Assembly: GCA_036971475.1 (NCBI GenBank)
Contig: JBAIZL010000003.1
Span: forward strand, 47,847,842-47,911,841
Direction: 5' to 3'
Length of the DNA stretch: 64,000 nt
Source of the DNA: Prosapia bicincta
Lineage: Eukaryota > Arthropoda > Insecta > Hemiptera > Cercopidae
The notes under the pieces were generated by a model, which saw only the letters and a program-made list of their open reading frames with translations, had not been told where the DNA came from and searched no databases. The translations under genes were made by a program, and so were the position numbers. Positions 24,265-36,604 of the stretch are shown here, piece after piece; within the stretch, counting starts at the first letter, position 1, and the number at the start of each line of letters is the position of its first letter.

Positions 24265-26095
24265 CCATGTCTAAATACTTTTCAGTTGTTTACAATCTTT
24301 AAACCTAAAATTCCTTTCTTTGTTTTTTATATTCATTTTTATACAACGCGTATTTTATCATTTTAATTTGAGGCTAAATTTAGGAGTATTTTTTACAATA
24401 CTTGGCAATACGGTATGTTGTATTCTCATAGCATAGTCTAGAGCCTAGAGCTATTGGGTTACAGGAGGAAAAGCGGGCGTAAAACAAATGATTCAAACTA
24501 AAACTCCAGCCTTGGATTACAACTTACTGACCTTACTGTGTCCTTTCATTAAAAGTATTTACATAGCCTAATACAATGAACCCAAATACTTATACATTAC
24601 AGCAAACATAAGCAACCCACCAACTCACATTTGCGCACGATGCAGCGGCTCTGGGGCGCTTTGAGGGGCTCTGGGTGCTTTCTCAAGTCATCCTCTGATT
24701 GGTTCACCATCAATTTGCACTGCAAATTTTAATAATAACACTTTACGTTCTCCTCTACAACCTTACATTAGGTTTATGTTTATTATGGGTTCTCTGTGAT
24801 TAAAGGAAACTATAGGACATATTACCCTTTGAAAATAAAAAAATTGTATGTTACGGAAATATTCTTAAGGATGTTAGTATTGAATTGTCCATTTTCTTAC
24901 ATGTTTTTATACTTATTATTATTACCACATAAAATTTACGAAATTATCATAATGTTGGCAAACAAAGTCTTATAAAATAAACACGCAACAAAAATTTCAA
25001 ACAAAAACAAAAGTGTTCTATTTTCAACAAAACGTTTCGAATTTTACTTTTTTATACATTTTAAACACTTTTTTCGGAAAAAAATCCTCAAATATTTATT
25101 TAAGCATAATCTTATTTCAAGATTCTTTGTTTTGTTATGTAAATGTAAAATATTTGTGTTATTAAAATCAATAAAAAAACTTTATAACTAATATCAAGAA
25201 ATATGTTTGTAGAATACAGGCGTAACCTAATCATGTGTGAGCAATTACGTAAAAGGGAAGTCCACAAAATCTTTAAACTTAATATTCGTTTACTTTATAA
25301 TGATAATTTTTCAGAATTATTTATTTTAAGAGTTTTCATCATATGAAATCAAATTTATTGAAGCAAGTCGTTTTGGTTACATGAATATTTTATTTTTTGT
25401 CGATAATAAATACAAACCTCGTTGAGAATACGAGAAATTTACTTTCAGTTTTAAAGATTCTACATATAAATGTAAGCACCAATTAAAACCGATATTTTTA
25501 GCGGAACAGAACAGTTGTGAGTTACATTACACGAAACATATTTTGTACACATGTTGGGATATTTACATTTATTTGTAATTAGGAAAAGATAACCTCAGAC
25601 GATCTTAAAGTTTATATAAAGTAATTGCTTAGCATGCATAGTAAAGAATAAAAATAATATCAAATATTTACCAAATTCAGTATTGTTTCTACAACATACA
25701 TATAATTTTATATAGACTTACGCTACATAATTGTGATTGGGACGTGATAAAATTATTTGTGTAATTTAAATCTACCTCTTTATAACTAAAGTAAAATCTC
25801 TGGATTGATAAAAACAATTTTACAAAACAATAAAGGAACCTCAAAGATAATTAATATTAGAAACTAACTACACTTACGTTTAATCTGAAAACCTTCACAC
25901 AAAATGCCAAAATACCAATGGATTTGCCAAAGCTTCAAATTAATAAGAAAATATAACCTACAAGCTAATAAACGCACTGATCAAATAAACAGCTGATTCT
26001 ATTGTTGTCCAAAGTCTAGATCGCGGCGATAAGAATTCGTCACTCTAGTTGGCTGTGGCCGTCTCGACATTCTTCCTTTTGATGACTAATATACG
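24265..26095. repeat. Long dispersed repeat, copy A
   Basis: Collinear with 36605-38365. Shared landmarks in order: TTTTCAGTTGTTTACAATCT, ACGGTATGTTGTATTCTCAT, GCCTAGAGCTATTG, TTGAGAATACGA, AACCGATATTTTTA, CAAAACAATAAAGGAA, TCTGAAAACCTTCACACAAA and CCTACAAGCTAATAAACGCA. Copy A ends with the conserved block AGAATGTCGAGACGGCC (complement, about 26070). Copy B lacks about 500 bp near 24760-25290 and carries a tandem array. Both AT-rich copies are non-coding as far as I can read. Confidence 0.85.
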
Positions 26096-26465
26096 TTAAT
26101 ACGATGCCAATGAGTGTGACAGCATGAACAAGTTTTATATTTAGACAGTTAAATTTAATGCGTTGTAAACCTAGCACATTGAAAAAAATTAAGAAGAGTA
26201 AATGTGACAAACATTTCAAAAAACGTGAACGTATCCGGATTGTTGAGAAGGATTATGGATTTTATGTTATATACATTGCATATAGTTTTCCAAAATTGTG
26301 TGTAGCTCTCGAGTTATTTACATTTTTGTGAAAGTAAATTATTGCTTTTTCTATTAATCGGGTCAATGTCCCCAAAACCCACGCAAAGTAATTATTTGGA
26401 ATAATTTACTTTGATTTAATATTAATAAATAATGCACACAACCTCTAGGTACAAATATTTTTATT

Positions 26466-26514
26466 CTAGTGTTATGTACATTTCGGTCATACCGTAACTA
26501 TTCTCAGAGACATG
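26466..26514 (-). ncRNA. Hammerhead-like motif, family C, left arm
   Basis: In complement: CTGAGAA (consensus CTGANGA has a G at the sixth base), an imperfect stem II, ACCGAAA, the palindromic stem III ATGTACAT, then A as cleavage residue. One core base is changed, so this copy is probably inactive. Confidence 0.4.
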
Positions 26515-26534
26515 ACAATACATACTGTGGCATG

Positions 26535-26585
26535 TCTCTGAGGATGGTTAGATTGTATTCGAGATGTACGTCTATGTAAGACTGG
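26535..26585 (+). ncRNA. Hammerhead-like motif, family C, right arm
   Basis: CTGAGGA at 26538 is intact, but GAAA has become GAGA and stem III (ATGTAC/GTCTATGT) is imperfect. The related half copy at 28150 keeps GAAA and a good stem III. Decayed. Confidence 0.4.
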
Positions 26586-26604
26586 AATAAAAATATTTGT
26601 GGTT

Positions 26605-26825
26605 AGAGTTTGTGTGTATTATTTATTAAAATAAAACTGTAAATATTTTTTAATAATAAAATATAAATAATTCTAAATGAGTAAATGCTTATCCTGTTAT
26701 AGCCACTGTAGTCCTTTAGAACAATCTGTGATTTGACAGTAACACATATGGCAATAGCTATAGGTCAAACTTTGTAAGCTGGCACTTGGGTATTAGGTAG
26801 AAATTGTGTATTAGGCCTTATGTAT
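26605..26825 (+). repeat. Direct duplication, copy 1
   Basis: Near-identical to 28185-28412, including TTGTGTGTATTATTTATTAA, TAGTCCTTTAGAACAATCTG and AAGCTGGCACTTGGGTATTA. Each copy follows a family C hammerhead arm, so arm plus flank were duplicated together. Confidence 0.9.
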
Positions 26826-28140
26826 ATATATATATAAATCCAAAGTAAATCTGTTTTGCACAATGTAAAATTGTTACATTTGGGGTTCAATTGCTAACTT
26901 TTATAGATTAAAAGTGTGTGTAGTGGTTAAGTAATAATTGGCTTAGATGGCTTTAAGCTTGAAGCTTTGGGAAATAGGTTTTTGGAAAACCTGCGAAAGA
27001 ATAACATTCTTTGTGTTACAAAATACATTTGGTTTTGTAGGACTATTTTGTGTGAAAAGAGCTATTTAACACTAGTGTAGACATTTCCTACAAAATTCCG
27101 GTTTATATAAGTGTATAAAAATTAGGAAAAATAAACACAATCCTAAAACTATGTGATTAGATATAAACCAGAGAAAACGACTAGTTTTTAAGGGAAATGT
27201 TTATGTTTATAGTTTATGCTAGCTTTATTTGTGTGTAATATTTAGAAAGGGAATTGATATGTCTTGCGTTTATATTTCGAGTGATTGTAACGGGGAAATT
27301 TGATTAGATTAAAAAAATCTGGAGTAAAACATTTACTACCAAAATTTTAGATAAAATCTTTATAAAAAAGGAAAACATTTTAGATATATATCTTAATAAA
27401 AAGGGAACAACAATTACCTTTAACGTACTATAAGATGCTAACCAGTAAAGTGACCTTCACATAGAGTAATACAAAGTTATAGATGGAAACAATTAATGTT
27501 GGTAATGCATTTGCAGACTAATGGTGAGCCATTGTATAGATGTTGGTGACAATGAAAATAATAAGATTAAACAAGCTAAGGGAAAATGACCCAAGAGTGC
27601 TGGTACAAAGTCTGGTAAAAACTAAATAAATTCGTACAATGTTTATGCTATTAGTAAGCATAAGCAAATATAAATAATTCAGCTATTCGCCTAGATAAGA
27701 TTACCTCTTTTCTAGCGACATGTCTAGGTTCCTGGAGCAGTGAATGTTTCCAGGGAAACAATAATGTAACCTCAGTGCACGCTACTAGCCAACCATTGTA
27801 ATATCTTTACAAGCAAATATTGTTGTTTTTACATCAAAGAGTACATAATGTTTAATGAATTTGTTCTGCTTTGTATTTACGTAGAAAACTGAAGCCATTT
27901 AAACCTGATATACACACAGACACCAACAGAGCATCAGACACAAACAAAACTCTCAAAGCAGAACAACCGGTCACCCACTAACCAACTGCACACCGGCACC
28001 TTCACACAAGCCAGCCAAATACACAGAGTTTTCCGGAACAAAGTGTAACAGTCACACATACATATGCAACAACACAGACCTGATCCACAAAATTAAATAC
28101 ATCTGTATACCGCACAACTGTATACAGCAACAACTGTTGT
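26825..28140. other. No recognised gene
   Basis: AT-rich spacer. About 27905-28080 is noticeably richer in C and A (ACACAGACACCAACAGAGCA) with no clear frame. Confidence 0.4.
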
Positions 28141-28180
28141 TACTTTGTATCCGAAATGTAGGTCTACATAAAACGGGAAT
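28140..28180 (+). ncRNA. Hammerhead-like 3' half, family C
   Basis: ATCCGAAATGTAGGTCTACA (from 28149) supplies GAAA and a stem III hairpin ATGTA/TACAT, followed by A as cleavage residue; the downstream flank matches the 26.58 kb arm. The upstream CTGANGA is not recognisable, so this is a partial copy. Confidence 0.4.
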
Positions 28181-28184
28181 AAAA

Positions 28185-28412
28185 ATATTTGTGGTTAGAA
28201 TTTGTGTGTATTATTTATTAAAATACATCTGTAAATACTTTTTTTAATGTTAAAATATAAATAATTCTAAATGAGTAAAGGTTTATCCTGTTATAGCCAC
28301 TCTAGTCCTTTAGAACAATCTGTGATATGACAGTAACACTTATGGCAATAGTTATAGGTCAATCTTTGTAAGCTGGCACTTGGGTATTAGATAGAAATTG
28401 TGTATTAGGCCT
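28185..28412 (+). repeat. Direct duplication, copy 2
   Basis: Partner of 26605-26825. Homology stops at ATTAGGCCT; 28412-28895 has nothing recognised. Confidence 0.9.
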
Positions 28413-28897
28413 CTAGAAAACATCAGGCTCTGTCACCCCTCATTGGGGCTTCAAATCGCAGCCAACCCTTAGACAATCCTATTAGCATACTTCCATGAAT
28501 GCCCTATTTACGGTTGGTGCTATTTTCACTATATATTAAAAAGTATTAATAAGTAACAAAATAATGTACCAACACTATGAGTGAGCAGAATTCTAAGGGT
28601 CATTGTTTATGAAAACGACCTGCGAGCACTTGCACCCACAGCTCGTCCTTGGACTCTCACCAAGGCCCTCAGGCCCCAAGGGCCAGCTTATAATTAAATT
28701 TACCAACAAATGTAACATATTTAAATGCTGCAAAAGTTTGCTCTAATATGAAGGTATTTTGAATTTGCTTCTTTACACACTATAGCCAGGAAATGAAACA
28801 ATTTATAAAGTAAATTTTCACTTATCCCAAAATTATGCTATTGCCAATAATGGGTCAGCTGTTTTTGCAGGTGTGTGTGTGTGAAAAAAATTTCACA

Positions 28898-31800
28898 AAC
28901 AAACAGTCTAAATAGAAAATCCTGTGTGAACCAAATTAGGACTGCGTAAATTCTGACTACATTAAAAAGGCTCTAATTTTATTTTTAATTTTAAAAATGT
29001 TGAATAATAAATAAGTAAAGTGGATATCATAGGGATTCTAAAACTAAAACGAAATTTAAAAAAAACAAACCATCTATGTAGAAAGTCCTGTATGAAGCAA
29101 AACAATACTGTAAAAAAAACGCTGACAACATTAAATATGTCTTTTTTTAGTAATTTCAAAAATGGTAAAATACAAACAGTAAAAGGTGACCATCATGGGG
29201 TTTCTAAAACTATAACGAAATTTAATAAACAAACAATCTATGTAGAAAGTCCTAAGTGAAGCAAAACAAGAATGTGTGAGAACCTATAGACATTAAAACA
29301 TACTTTTTTGTTGATTCCATCTTCACGTGAGCTACTAGTTTAGAAAAAAAAATTAAATACAAATAAATAAAGTGGATATCATGTGGATTCCAAATTAAAA
29401 CTAAATAACAAAAACAAAGAGTCTAAATATAAAGTCCTGTGTAAAGCAAAACAAAATTGCTTAAATCTCTGTCGACATTAAAAACATTTATTTTTTTTAT
29501 TATTTCAAAAATTTCAAAATAAGTAAAGTGGATATCATTGCGATTCAAAAACTAAAAATAAATATTTAAAACAATCAGTCTGAATAGAAAGTCCTGAGTG
29601 AAGCCAAATAAGACTGGATAAATCTCCAATGACAATAAAAACGACCTTATCTTCTTATTAATTTCAAAAATAATAAAATACAAATAAGTAAAGTGGATAT
29701 TAGAGCCATTCTCAATCTAGAAAAAATAACAAAAACCAACAGTCTGGATTGAAAGTCCTATGTAAAGCAAAAAGTGACTGTTTAAAATTCAGACGACATT
29801 AAAAAAGTCTTATTTTTCTAAATAAACTTCAAAAATGTAAAAAACAAATAAGTAAACAAATAAGTAAAGTGGATATCATGAGCATTCCAAATCTCAAAAT
29901 AATTACAAAAGCAAACAGTCTAGATAGGAAGCAAAACAATACTGAGTAATAGTGTAACGACAATAACGTCTTTTCTTTTAATAATTTCGAAAATGGTAAA
30001 ATACAAATAAATAAAGTGGATAACATAAGGGTTCCTAAACTAAAACTAAATAATAAAACAAACAGTCTGGATAGATAGTTTGTAAGACAAAAAGACAGTC
30101 TGGATAGATAAGCAAAATAAGACTGCATAAAACTCTGACGATAATAAAAAAGTCTTATTATTTCATTAGTTTCAAATTGTTAAAATACAAATAAGTAAAG
30201 TGGATAAAGTAAATGGAGTAAAGTAGTAAACTAAATAATAAAAACCAACAGTCTGGATTGAAAGTCCTATGTAAAGCAAAAAGTGACTGTTTAAAATTCA
30301 GACGACATTAAAAAAGTCTTATTTTTCTAAATAAACTTCAAAAATGTAAAAAACAAATAAGTAATCAAATAAGTAAAGTGGATATCATGAGCATTCCAAA
30401 TCTCAAAATAATTACAAAAACAAACAGTCTAGATAGGAAGCAAAACAATACTGAGTAATATTGCAACGACAATAACGTCTTTTCTTTTAATAATTTCAAA
30501 AATGGTAAAATACAAATAAATAAAGTGTATAACATAAGGGTTCCTAAACTAAAACTAAATAATAAAACAAACAGTCAGGATAGATAGTTTGTAAGACAAA
30601 AAAGACAGTCTGGATAGATAAGCAAAATAAGACTGCATAAAACTCTGACGATAATAAAAAGTCTTATTATTTCATTAGTTTCAAATTGTTAAAATACAAA
30701 TAAGTAAAGTGGATAAAGTAAATGGAGTAAAGTAGTAAACTAAATAATAAAAACCAACAGTCTGGATTGAAAGTCCTATGTAAAGCAAAAAGTGACTGTT
30801 TAAAATTCAGACGACATTAAAAAAGTCTTATTTTTCTAAATAAACTTCAAAAATGTAAAAAAACAAATAAGTAAACAAATAAGTAAAGTGGATATCATGA
30901 GCATTCCAAATCTCAAAATAATTACAAAAACAAACAGTCTAGATAGGAAGCAAAACAATACTGAGTAATAGTGTAACGACAATAACGTCTTTTCTTTTAA
31001 TAATTTCAAAAATGGTAAAATACAAATAAATAAAGTGGATAACATAAGGGTTCCTAAACTAAAACTAAATAATAAAACAAACAGTCAGAATAGATAGTTT
31101 GTAAGACAAAAAAGACAGTCTGGATAGATAAGCAAAATAAGACTGCATAAAACTCTGACGATAATAAAAAGTCTTATTATTTCATTAGTTTCAAATTGTT
31201 AAAATACAAATAAGTAAAGTGGATAAAGTAAATGGAGTAAAGTAGTAAACTAAATAATAAAAATTATACAGTCTGGATAGAAAGTCCTGTGTGAAGCTAA
31301 ACTTGATAGCATAAAACTACTAGAGTAAAACTTTAAAAACGTAATTTTTTTTAATTATTTAAAGAATGTTAAAGTACAACAGGGTAAAGTGGGTATCATG
31401 GGGATTACAAATCTAAAACTGAATATCAAAAACAACCAATCACAATAAAAAGTCCTGAGTGAAGAAAAACAACAGCACATAAAATACTGGCAACAGTAAA
31501 AACAAAAGTGAAGTAGATATCACAGTGACTTGAAAACTAAAACTAAATAATGTAAATAAACAGTCTGGATAGAAAGTCTTGTGTGAAGCTAAACTAGATT
31601 GTGTAAAACTCTGACGACATTAAAATCGTCGTTTTTTTATAAAGTTCAAAAATATTAAACTCCAAATATGTAAAAAGGATATCTTGAGGATTCCATTTAA
31701 AAAATGTAAAATGAAAAATGTAAAGTGGATATCATGGGGATTCCGAAAACTAAAACTAAATAATAAAAACAAACAGTCTAGATAGAAAGTCCTGTGTGAA

Positions 31801-33010
31801 GCTAAACTAGATTTTGTAAAACTCTGACGACAATAAAAACGATTTGTTTTTTTATTAATTTAGATAATGTTGTTAAAAAAATAAGTAAAATGGATATAAT
31901 GGGGATTCCAAAACTAAAACGAAATTGAAAAAACAAATCGTCAAGGTAGAAAGTATTGTGTGAAGCAAAACAAGATTGCCTGAAACTTTTACGACATTAA
32001 AAATGTCTGATTATTTTATTAATTTAAACAAAGGCAAAATACATATAAGTAAAGTGGATATCACAGGGATTCGAAAATTAAATAGCAAAAACAAACAGTC
32101 TAAGTAGAAAGTCAGGTGTGAAGTAAAAAGAGACAGTTTAAAATTCTGACGACATTAAAACTTTCTTATTTTTATATTAATTTCAAAAATGTAAAATACA
32201 AATAAGTAAAGTGGATATCATGGACATTCCAAATCTAAAACTAAATAACAAAATTCAAGAGCCTAGCTAGAAATTCCTGTGTGAAACTAGTTTGTTATGT
32301 GTGTGATTATTAACAACTAATTTTTTGTGAGATTTTGAGTTTACTATTTTGACTATTGAGTTTAGATAGAAAATAATTTGTAAAGCAAAACAAGCATACG
32401 TAAAACTCTGACCACCTAAAAAACGTCTTATTTTTTTAATAACTTAAAGAACTTTACAAATTGGTAAAGTGGATATGATAGGGATTCAAAAACTAAAATT
32501 AATAACAAAATCAAGTACTGTGTTAAGCAAAACAAAACTGCGTATAACTCTGAAGATATTAAAAAAGCCTTATTTTTTAATTAATTTAAAGTTGTTAAGA
32601 TACTAATAATAAAGTGTGCATCATGGGATCTCTAAAAATAAAACAAAATTAAAAAAACAAACAGTCTATGTAGAAAGTCCAGTGTGGAGCAAAACAAAAC
32701 TGCATAGGACCCTGATGACATTAAAAACATCCTTTTTATTAAACAAAAATAATGAAATACAAATAAATAAAGTGGAAACTTTTTTTTTAATAATTTCAAA
32801 ACTGTTAATCTACAAACGAGGAGAGCGGATATCTTGAGGATTTCAAAACTAAAACTAAATAATAAATCCAACAGTCTGGATAAAAAGTCCTGTTTGAGGC
32901 AAAAAGCGACGGTGTAAAACTCTGACGACATAATCAACAAAATATTGTTTTTTAACTAAAAAAAAGTTAAATACGAATAAGTAAGGTGGATGTCATGGGA
33001 ATTCGTGTAA
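28898..33010. repeat. Satellite array, about 165-bp monomer, with higher-order repeat
   Basis: About 25 degenerate head-to-tail monomers. Typical landmarks are AAATACAAATAAGTAAAGTG, GATATCATGGGGATTC, AACTAAAACTAAATAA, AACAAACAGTCT, AGAAAGTCCTGTGTGAAGC, AAAACTCTGACGACATTAAA and GTCTTATTTTTTTA. Spacing varies (about 150-180 bp). Open frames within it (up to 102 codons) are not conserved between monomers. A foreign 90-bp stretch interrupts it near 32288-32380. Confidence 0.95.
29720..31262. repeat. Three-monomer higher-order repeat, about 510 bp, three copies
   Basis: Inside the satellite, the distinctive GGATAAAGTAAATGGAGTAA occurs at about 30202, 30711 and 31221 (spacing 509-510 bp). Each block repeats the same series of three monomers almost without change, including the doubled AGTAAACAAATAAGTAAAG and GATAGATAGTTTGTAAGAC. 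This recent amplification stands out against strongly diverged neighbouring monomers. Confidence 0.95.
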
Positions 33011-33950
33011 ATGTCATGTAAATTCTCTATTTTAACAAAATCGTGTGCTTTCTCAATCATCTACCGAATCTCTTTAACTTCCAAACACAAAATCTGTATG
33101 GCATTAGAAAACAAAAAAATAAGTCATATGTTCACTATTGTAGACAGTCAAAAATAATGAAATTTTACCATTTGGTAAAAGAGCTTCAAGCCTTAATATT
33201 TTATCATACAAATAATACAACTAGTTCCTGAGTATAATTCAACTATAGAAACTTCACTGCCACTGCTTACATGAGTAGTTACACTATTATACCAAACTGG
33301 AACATGGTGTAAATGTTAATATCCTCTTTATAAATGAATCCTTAAATTTATTGCATTTTCATACATACCAAGTTTTGGTAGCTTCTTCAAATAGCAAGGT
33401 GTCATTAGCCAGTAATTTGCTTGCAATTGTGAGACCAACTCGAATGTTCTGTTGGTATTGTTGGTTTTTCGCTCTATTATCTGGCGAGTATTGAATTATA
33501 TGGTACCTGAGGCTTCCAAGTTTCTATTACTAATCTGCAAAGGCAAGATTCATCAGCAAATATAGAGTTTATCTTCGGTATTAATATGATTGGATGACCT
33601 TTTTGTTTACTTGTAAAAATCCTGATGGAATATTAGTCCTTGCTTGACTTTGAGGACATAAATTATACAATTTAATTTATATTAAGCTTCCAACTACAAC
33701 TAAAGATATATAAAATCTGTTAAATTGTTAGAAAAGTTAAGATGGTTCCGCTAGCAAAGCTAAAAATTCTTTATCTGCTTAAATTTACAATGATTCCCAC
33801 TTAGTAGAAGCACTAGTATTAAAACTGTACCATTTGAAATGATATTAACCGAATTAAACAATCCTTCAGTAACAAAACAAATTATTTGTCTGCCATGTTG
33901 CCAAATTCTGTCCCCGAGCATATACCTGCATTATATCGCAAGTCGCCCAC
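33010..33950. other. No recognised gene
   Basis: AT-rich DNA between the satellite and the LINE fragment. A 62-codon frame at 33043-33231 is not recognised. Confidence 0.4.
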
Positions 33951-33959
33951 TATCTGGTA

Positions 33960-34550
33960 AGGAATAGAAATTACTGTAAACCTGCCAAGCAGAAGGAACA
34001 GTAGTTCTAAAAACTGAAACGTTGGAAATGATACATACCAGCTACAATGATCATATTAGAATATACACTGATCACTCACTTGACCAACAAAAGAGAACAT
34101 ACGGTCCAGGTTTTTCAAGGAATCTACTGATATCTGCTTTTACATCCCGGCAAACTCGCCCTCTAGTATGGACACAGAGCTTCTGACGCTAAATGCTGCA
34201 TTAGTAAGTAGCTTCTAAACGGAGGAGGAGAAAATAACATACTCCAGATCTGCCCTCCAGACTCTCTTACATTCATCCACAGGGGAATATTCCTTTCGCA
34301 TTGCTGAATTAAGAAAATTTGCCAACAACCTGAAGGCCATGGGGAAGGACATAACTCTTCAATGGGTACCCACGCATTGTGGAATACCAGGAAACGAGAG
34401 GGCCGATGAAACAGCTAAAGCCGCATCCCATTTGTACCCAACATTTAGAGCCAAGTGTTAACTCATGTATTGTGAAGTCTTGGAAAATAAATACTTTCAT
34501 AAATGTTGGAGTGAATCTTGGAAAGAAGAGGCCAGAGGACGTCAATAAAA
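33960..34550 (+). pseudogene. LINE RNase H domain fragment
   Basis: The frame from about 34035 reads TSYNDHIRIYTDHS (first catalytic D in YTD), then a glycine-rich strand (YGPGFF), IPANSPSSMDTELLTLNAAL (catalytic E in the TEL helix), SRSALQTLLHSS, FANNLKAMGKDITLQWVPTH, then CGIPGNERADETAKAAS (last catalytic D and the conserved N, E, R). This is the full order of a LINE-type RNase H. Stops (for example after LVSSF, about 34217) and substitutions (D of the SDSxSA strand is missing) show decay. The polymerase is not visible upstream, so only a fragment remains. It is related to the relic at 8.1 kb and more distantly to the LINE at 49.8 kb. Confidence 0.85.
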
Positions 34551-34689
34551 ATTGATATTTTGTATAATAATTAGAATTGAAATTATTTTAGCTCATATTG
34601 AAATAAAATCTATTCCAAAACTATAAATATTTATTGTAATTTAAAAGTATGCTACATAATGAAAATATGCTAAATTTCATACAATATCA

Positions 34690-34880
34690 AGAGCACAATG
34701 GTGCAATATATTGCAGCAAAAATATTGGCAAAAACCAATCCACAAAAATAACTAATATTACCTAAGTTAACTATAAATAGACCTTTATGTACATGTCGAT
34801 GGCCTTGTCGTCATCAGAGAATCCTACTATATTACCATCCAGAATACAAAAATGCTCTATTTAAAGGTATTGCTGTCATT
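34690..34880 (-). mobile_element. Penelope-like terminal fragment, family B
   Basis: Collinear with 59235-59400: both have AAAATATTGGCAAAA, an AATAACTAATATTACCTA or related AT-rich stretch, and the complement of CTGATGA at 34811-34817. In complement the core reads CTGATGA, then GACGAC..., then GACA (mutated GAAA), followed by the palindrome TGTACA. No reverse transcriptase is visible nearby. Assignment to Penelope-like elements rests on the hammerhead-like core. Confidence 0.45.
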
Positions 34881-35090
34881 CATCATGTGAAGCCATGTGT
34901 GCAGAAAAGACCTTTCTTGCTATAGTGGGAAAATGTGAACTTAATGGAGAAATGATTGAAACAGTTGTGACTTGAGTGTTACAAAAATCGTCGAACTAAT
35001 GCCAAGGATTAACGGAACAGAAAAAAGGAATGAACGTCACTGCACTTGAGTAAAAACTTTGATTAAAAACTAATTAAACAACTAAATTTC
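34880..35090. other. No recognised feature
   Basis: AT-rich spacer with nothing that I can name. Confidence 0.35.
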
Positions 35091-35927
35091 TGGTCAATAA
35101 AAACAAATATTTCTAATATACAAGTAACATAAAACATAAGTAAAGACATAAAAAAAAGAAAAACTATAACTCTAAAATTAAAGAAAGAAGTAATTTCATA
35201 AGGCAAGAACCTAAACACGCCCCAAAGGTTTATAATTTTATTAGCTGGACAAATTTACATAATAATAAATAAAGTGAATGAAAATAAATAACAGGTTGTT
35301 TACCTTATAAGATTTTGGTTCGACAATATAGTCTTAAATAATTGTGTAACTAAATGTAGATTTAACGTTTTACTTTGTATTAAACTGGCAACGGTAATTA
35401 ATAATGTTCTGGACTATTAAAGAAATTGTTATAACTAAAAATTGTTGTATATCTTGTAAAAATAAAGGTAGGTCATAGTGATAAGAAGTATAATTTACAA
35501 TTATACAATATAAGAAAAATGCTTAATTAGAATTTTCAGTCGAACAATAGGTAAACTGGCGCCCAACACTTTAAAACAATTAACTAATCAGCAACAATTA
35601 AATTCACAAATTTGAAATAACAGAGATAAAGCCCAAGGGAAATTATGTTATAAATTGGCTACTGAACGTGGAGCTATTTTGAAATTGCATCAAAATTTAA
35701 ATGTATTGACCAGTAGACCTAGTAGTGTATTATTGTATTAATAAGAATTGTCTAGCGTAAGTTGTTATAATAATTAATGAGTAAGGGAAATATTGTAAGA
35801 GGGCCAATAGATAGCTACACGCTTAGACGCAGTATAGGACTACGCGACAAAAATTTCAAAATGGAACATCAAAATACACAAGAAACACAAGTAGGTCAGA
35901 TGAGACATACGGAAGACGGGTTCGGAC

Positions 35928-35930
<3 letters not shown>
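35090..35930 (+). mobile_element. LTR retrotransposon 5' end with tRNA-Lys-type PBS
   Basis: TGGCGCCCAAC at 35557-35567 is a classic primer-binding site complementary to the 3' end of tRNA-Lys, preceded by what would be the end of a 5' LTR (the left boundary is uncertain; about 35090-35556 is the likely extent). About 210 bp downstream an ATG at 35777 opens a frame starting MSKGNIVRGPIDSYTLRRSI and continuing 50 codons before it runs into a (TA)n tract. The position fits the start of Gag, but the peptide is not diagnostic. No pol is present and no second LTR was found. Confidence 0.45.

Positions 35931-35988
<58 letters not shown>
35929..35988. repeat. (TA)n microsatellite
   Basis: Pure TA run that truncates the presumed gag start. 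Confidence 0.95.
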
Positions 35989-35994
<6 letters not shown>

Positions 35995-36136
35995 CGTTTT
36001 TCTTATTCAGATACTTTAAAAAACTAAGAGGGAATTAAACAGGTTATAATTTCTGTGTGTGTCTGTGAATTACAATCGATGAATTACAAATTAAGCTAGA
36101 TTTGCAGACAGGGACGACCAGTGGCTGATTGTGTTG

Positions 36137-36269
36137 GTGTGTGTGTGTGTGTGTGTATGGAGGGGGTCAATGTGTGTGTGTGTGTGAAAAGTGAGAGAGC
36201 GAGAGAGAGAGAAATAAAATGAGAGAGAGAGAGTGAGAGTAGAGGAATGGAGTGAAAGAATTCAAATCA

Positions 36270-36320
<51 letters not shown>
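36137..36320. repeat. Microsatellite cluster (TG)n, (GA)n, (TA)n
   Basis: TG runs at 36137-36184, GA runs at 36190-36240 and a TA run at 36273-36320. Overlapping frames on both strands are translated repeat. Confidence 0.95.
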
Positions 36321-36324
<4 letters not shown>

Positions 36325-36604
36325 ATCCACCAATACAAACACAAATAAACCTATATCCCAAGACAGTGGGCTCAATAATTTTTCACACTGATTTAAGAGC
36401 GACTCACACTTTTACTAGTTATTTTCGTTTTACCAAATATTTTCTATAAAATGTCATTAAATTCGCTAAAGATTTTCAACACTAAATCTCAGGATCTAAG
36501 GATTACCTCAGCAAGTATAACATGGGCCGATGCTGCAGATTGACAAAAAAATTTAACACTCCCAAGCTTACTCGCTGAGAGTGGGCGCAATATGTCTAAG
36601 GTAA

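Larger units (their letters stand above)
26445..26608. mobile_element. Palindromic element with hammerhead-like cores, family C
   Basis: Two arms are inverted copies of each other: ACAAATATTTTTATTCTAGT at the left end pairs with ACTGGAATAAAAATATTTGT at the right. The apex is around 26505-26535 (CAGAGACATG/CATGTCTCTG). The right arm carries CTGAGGA at 26538 and the left arm, read in complement, CTGAGAA followed by ACCGAAA and the palindrome ATGTACAT. It is about 160 bp and non-coding. Confidence 0.7.

Noticed and set aside
29829..30128. Frames of 60-100 codons in the satellite
   Set aside because: Occur only where monomers happen to lack stops; they recur in the higher-order copies because the DNA was copied, not because of coding constraint.
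28898..33010. CRISPR-like array
   Set aside because: Repeat units are 150-180 bp, diverged and without distinct spacers, and the genome is eukaryotic.
34309..34545. 78-codon minus-strand frame
   Set aside because: Shadow of the clear plus-strand RNase H (QWVPTHCGIPGNERAD).
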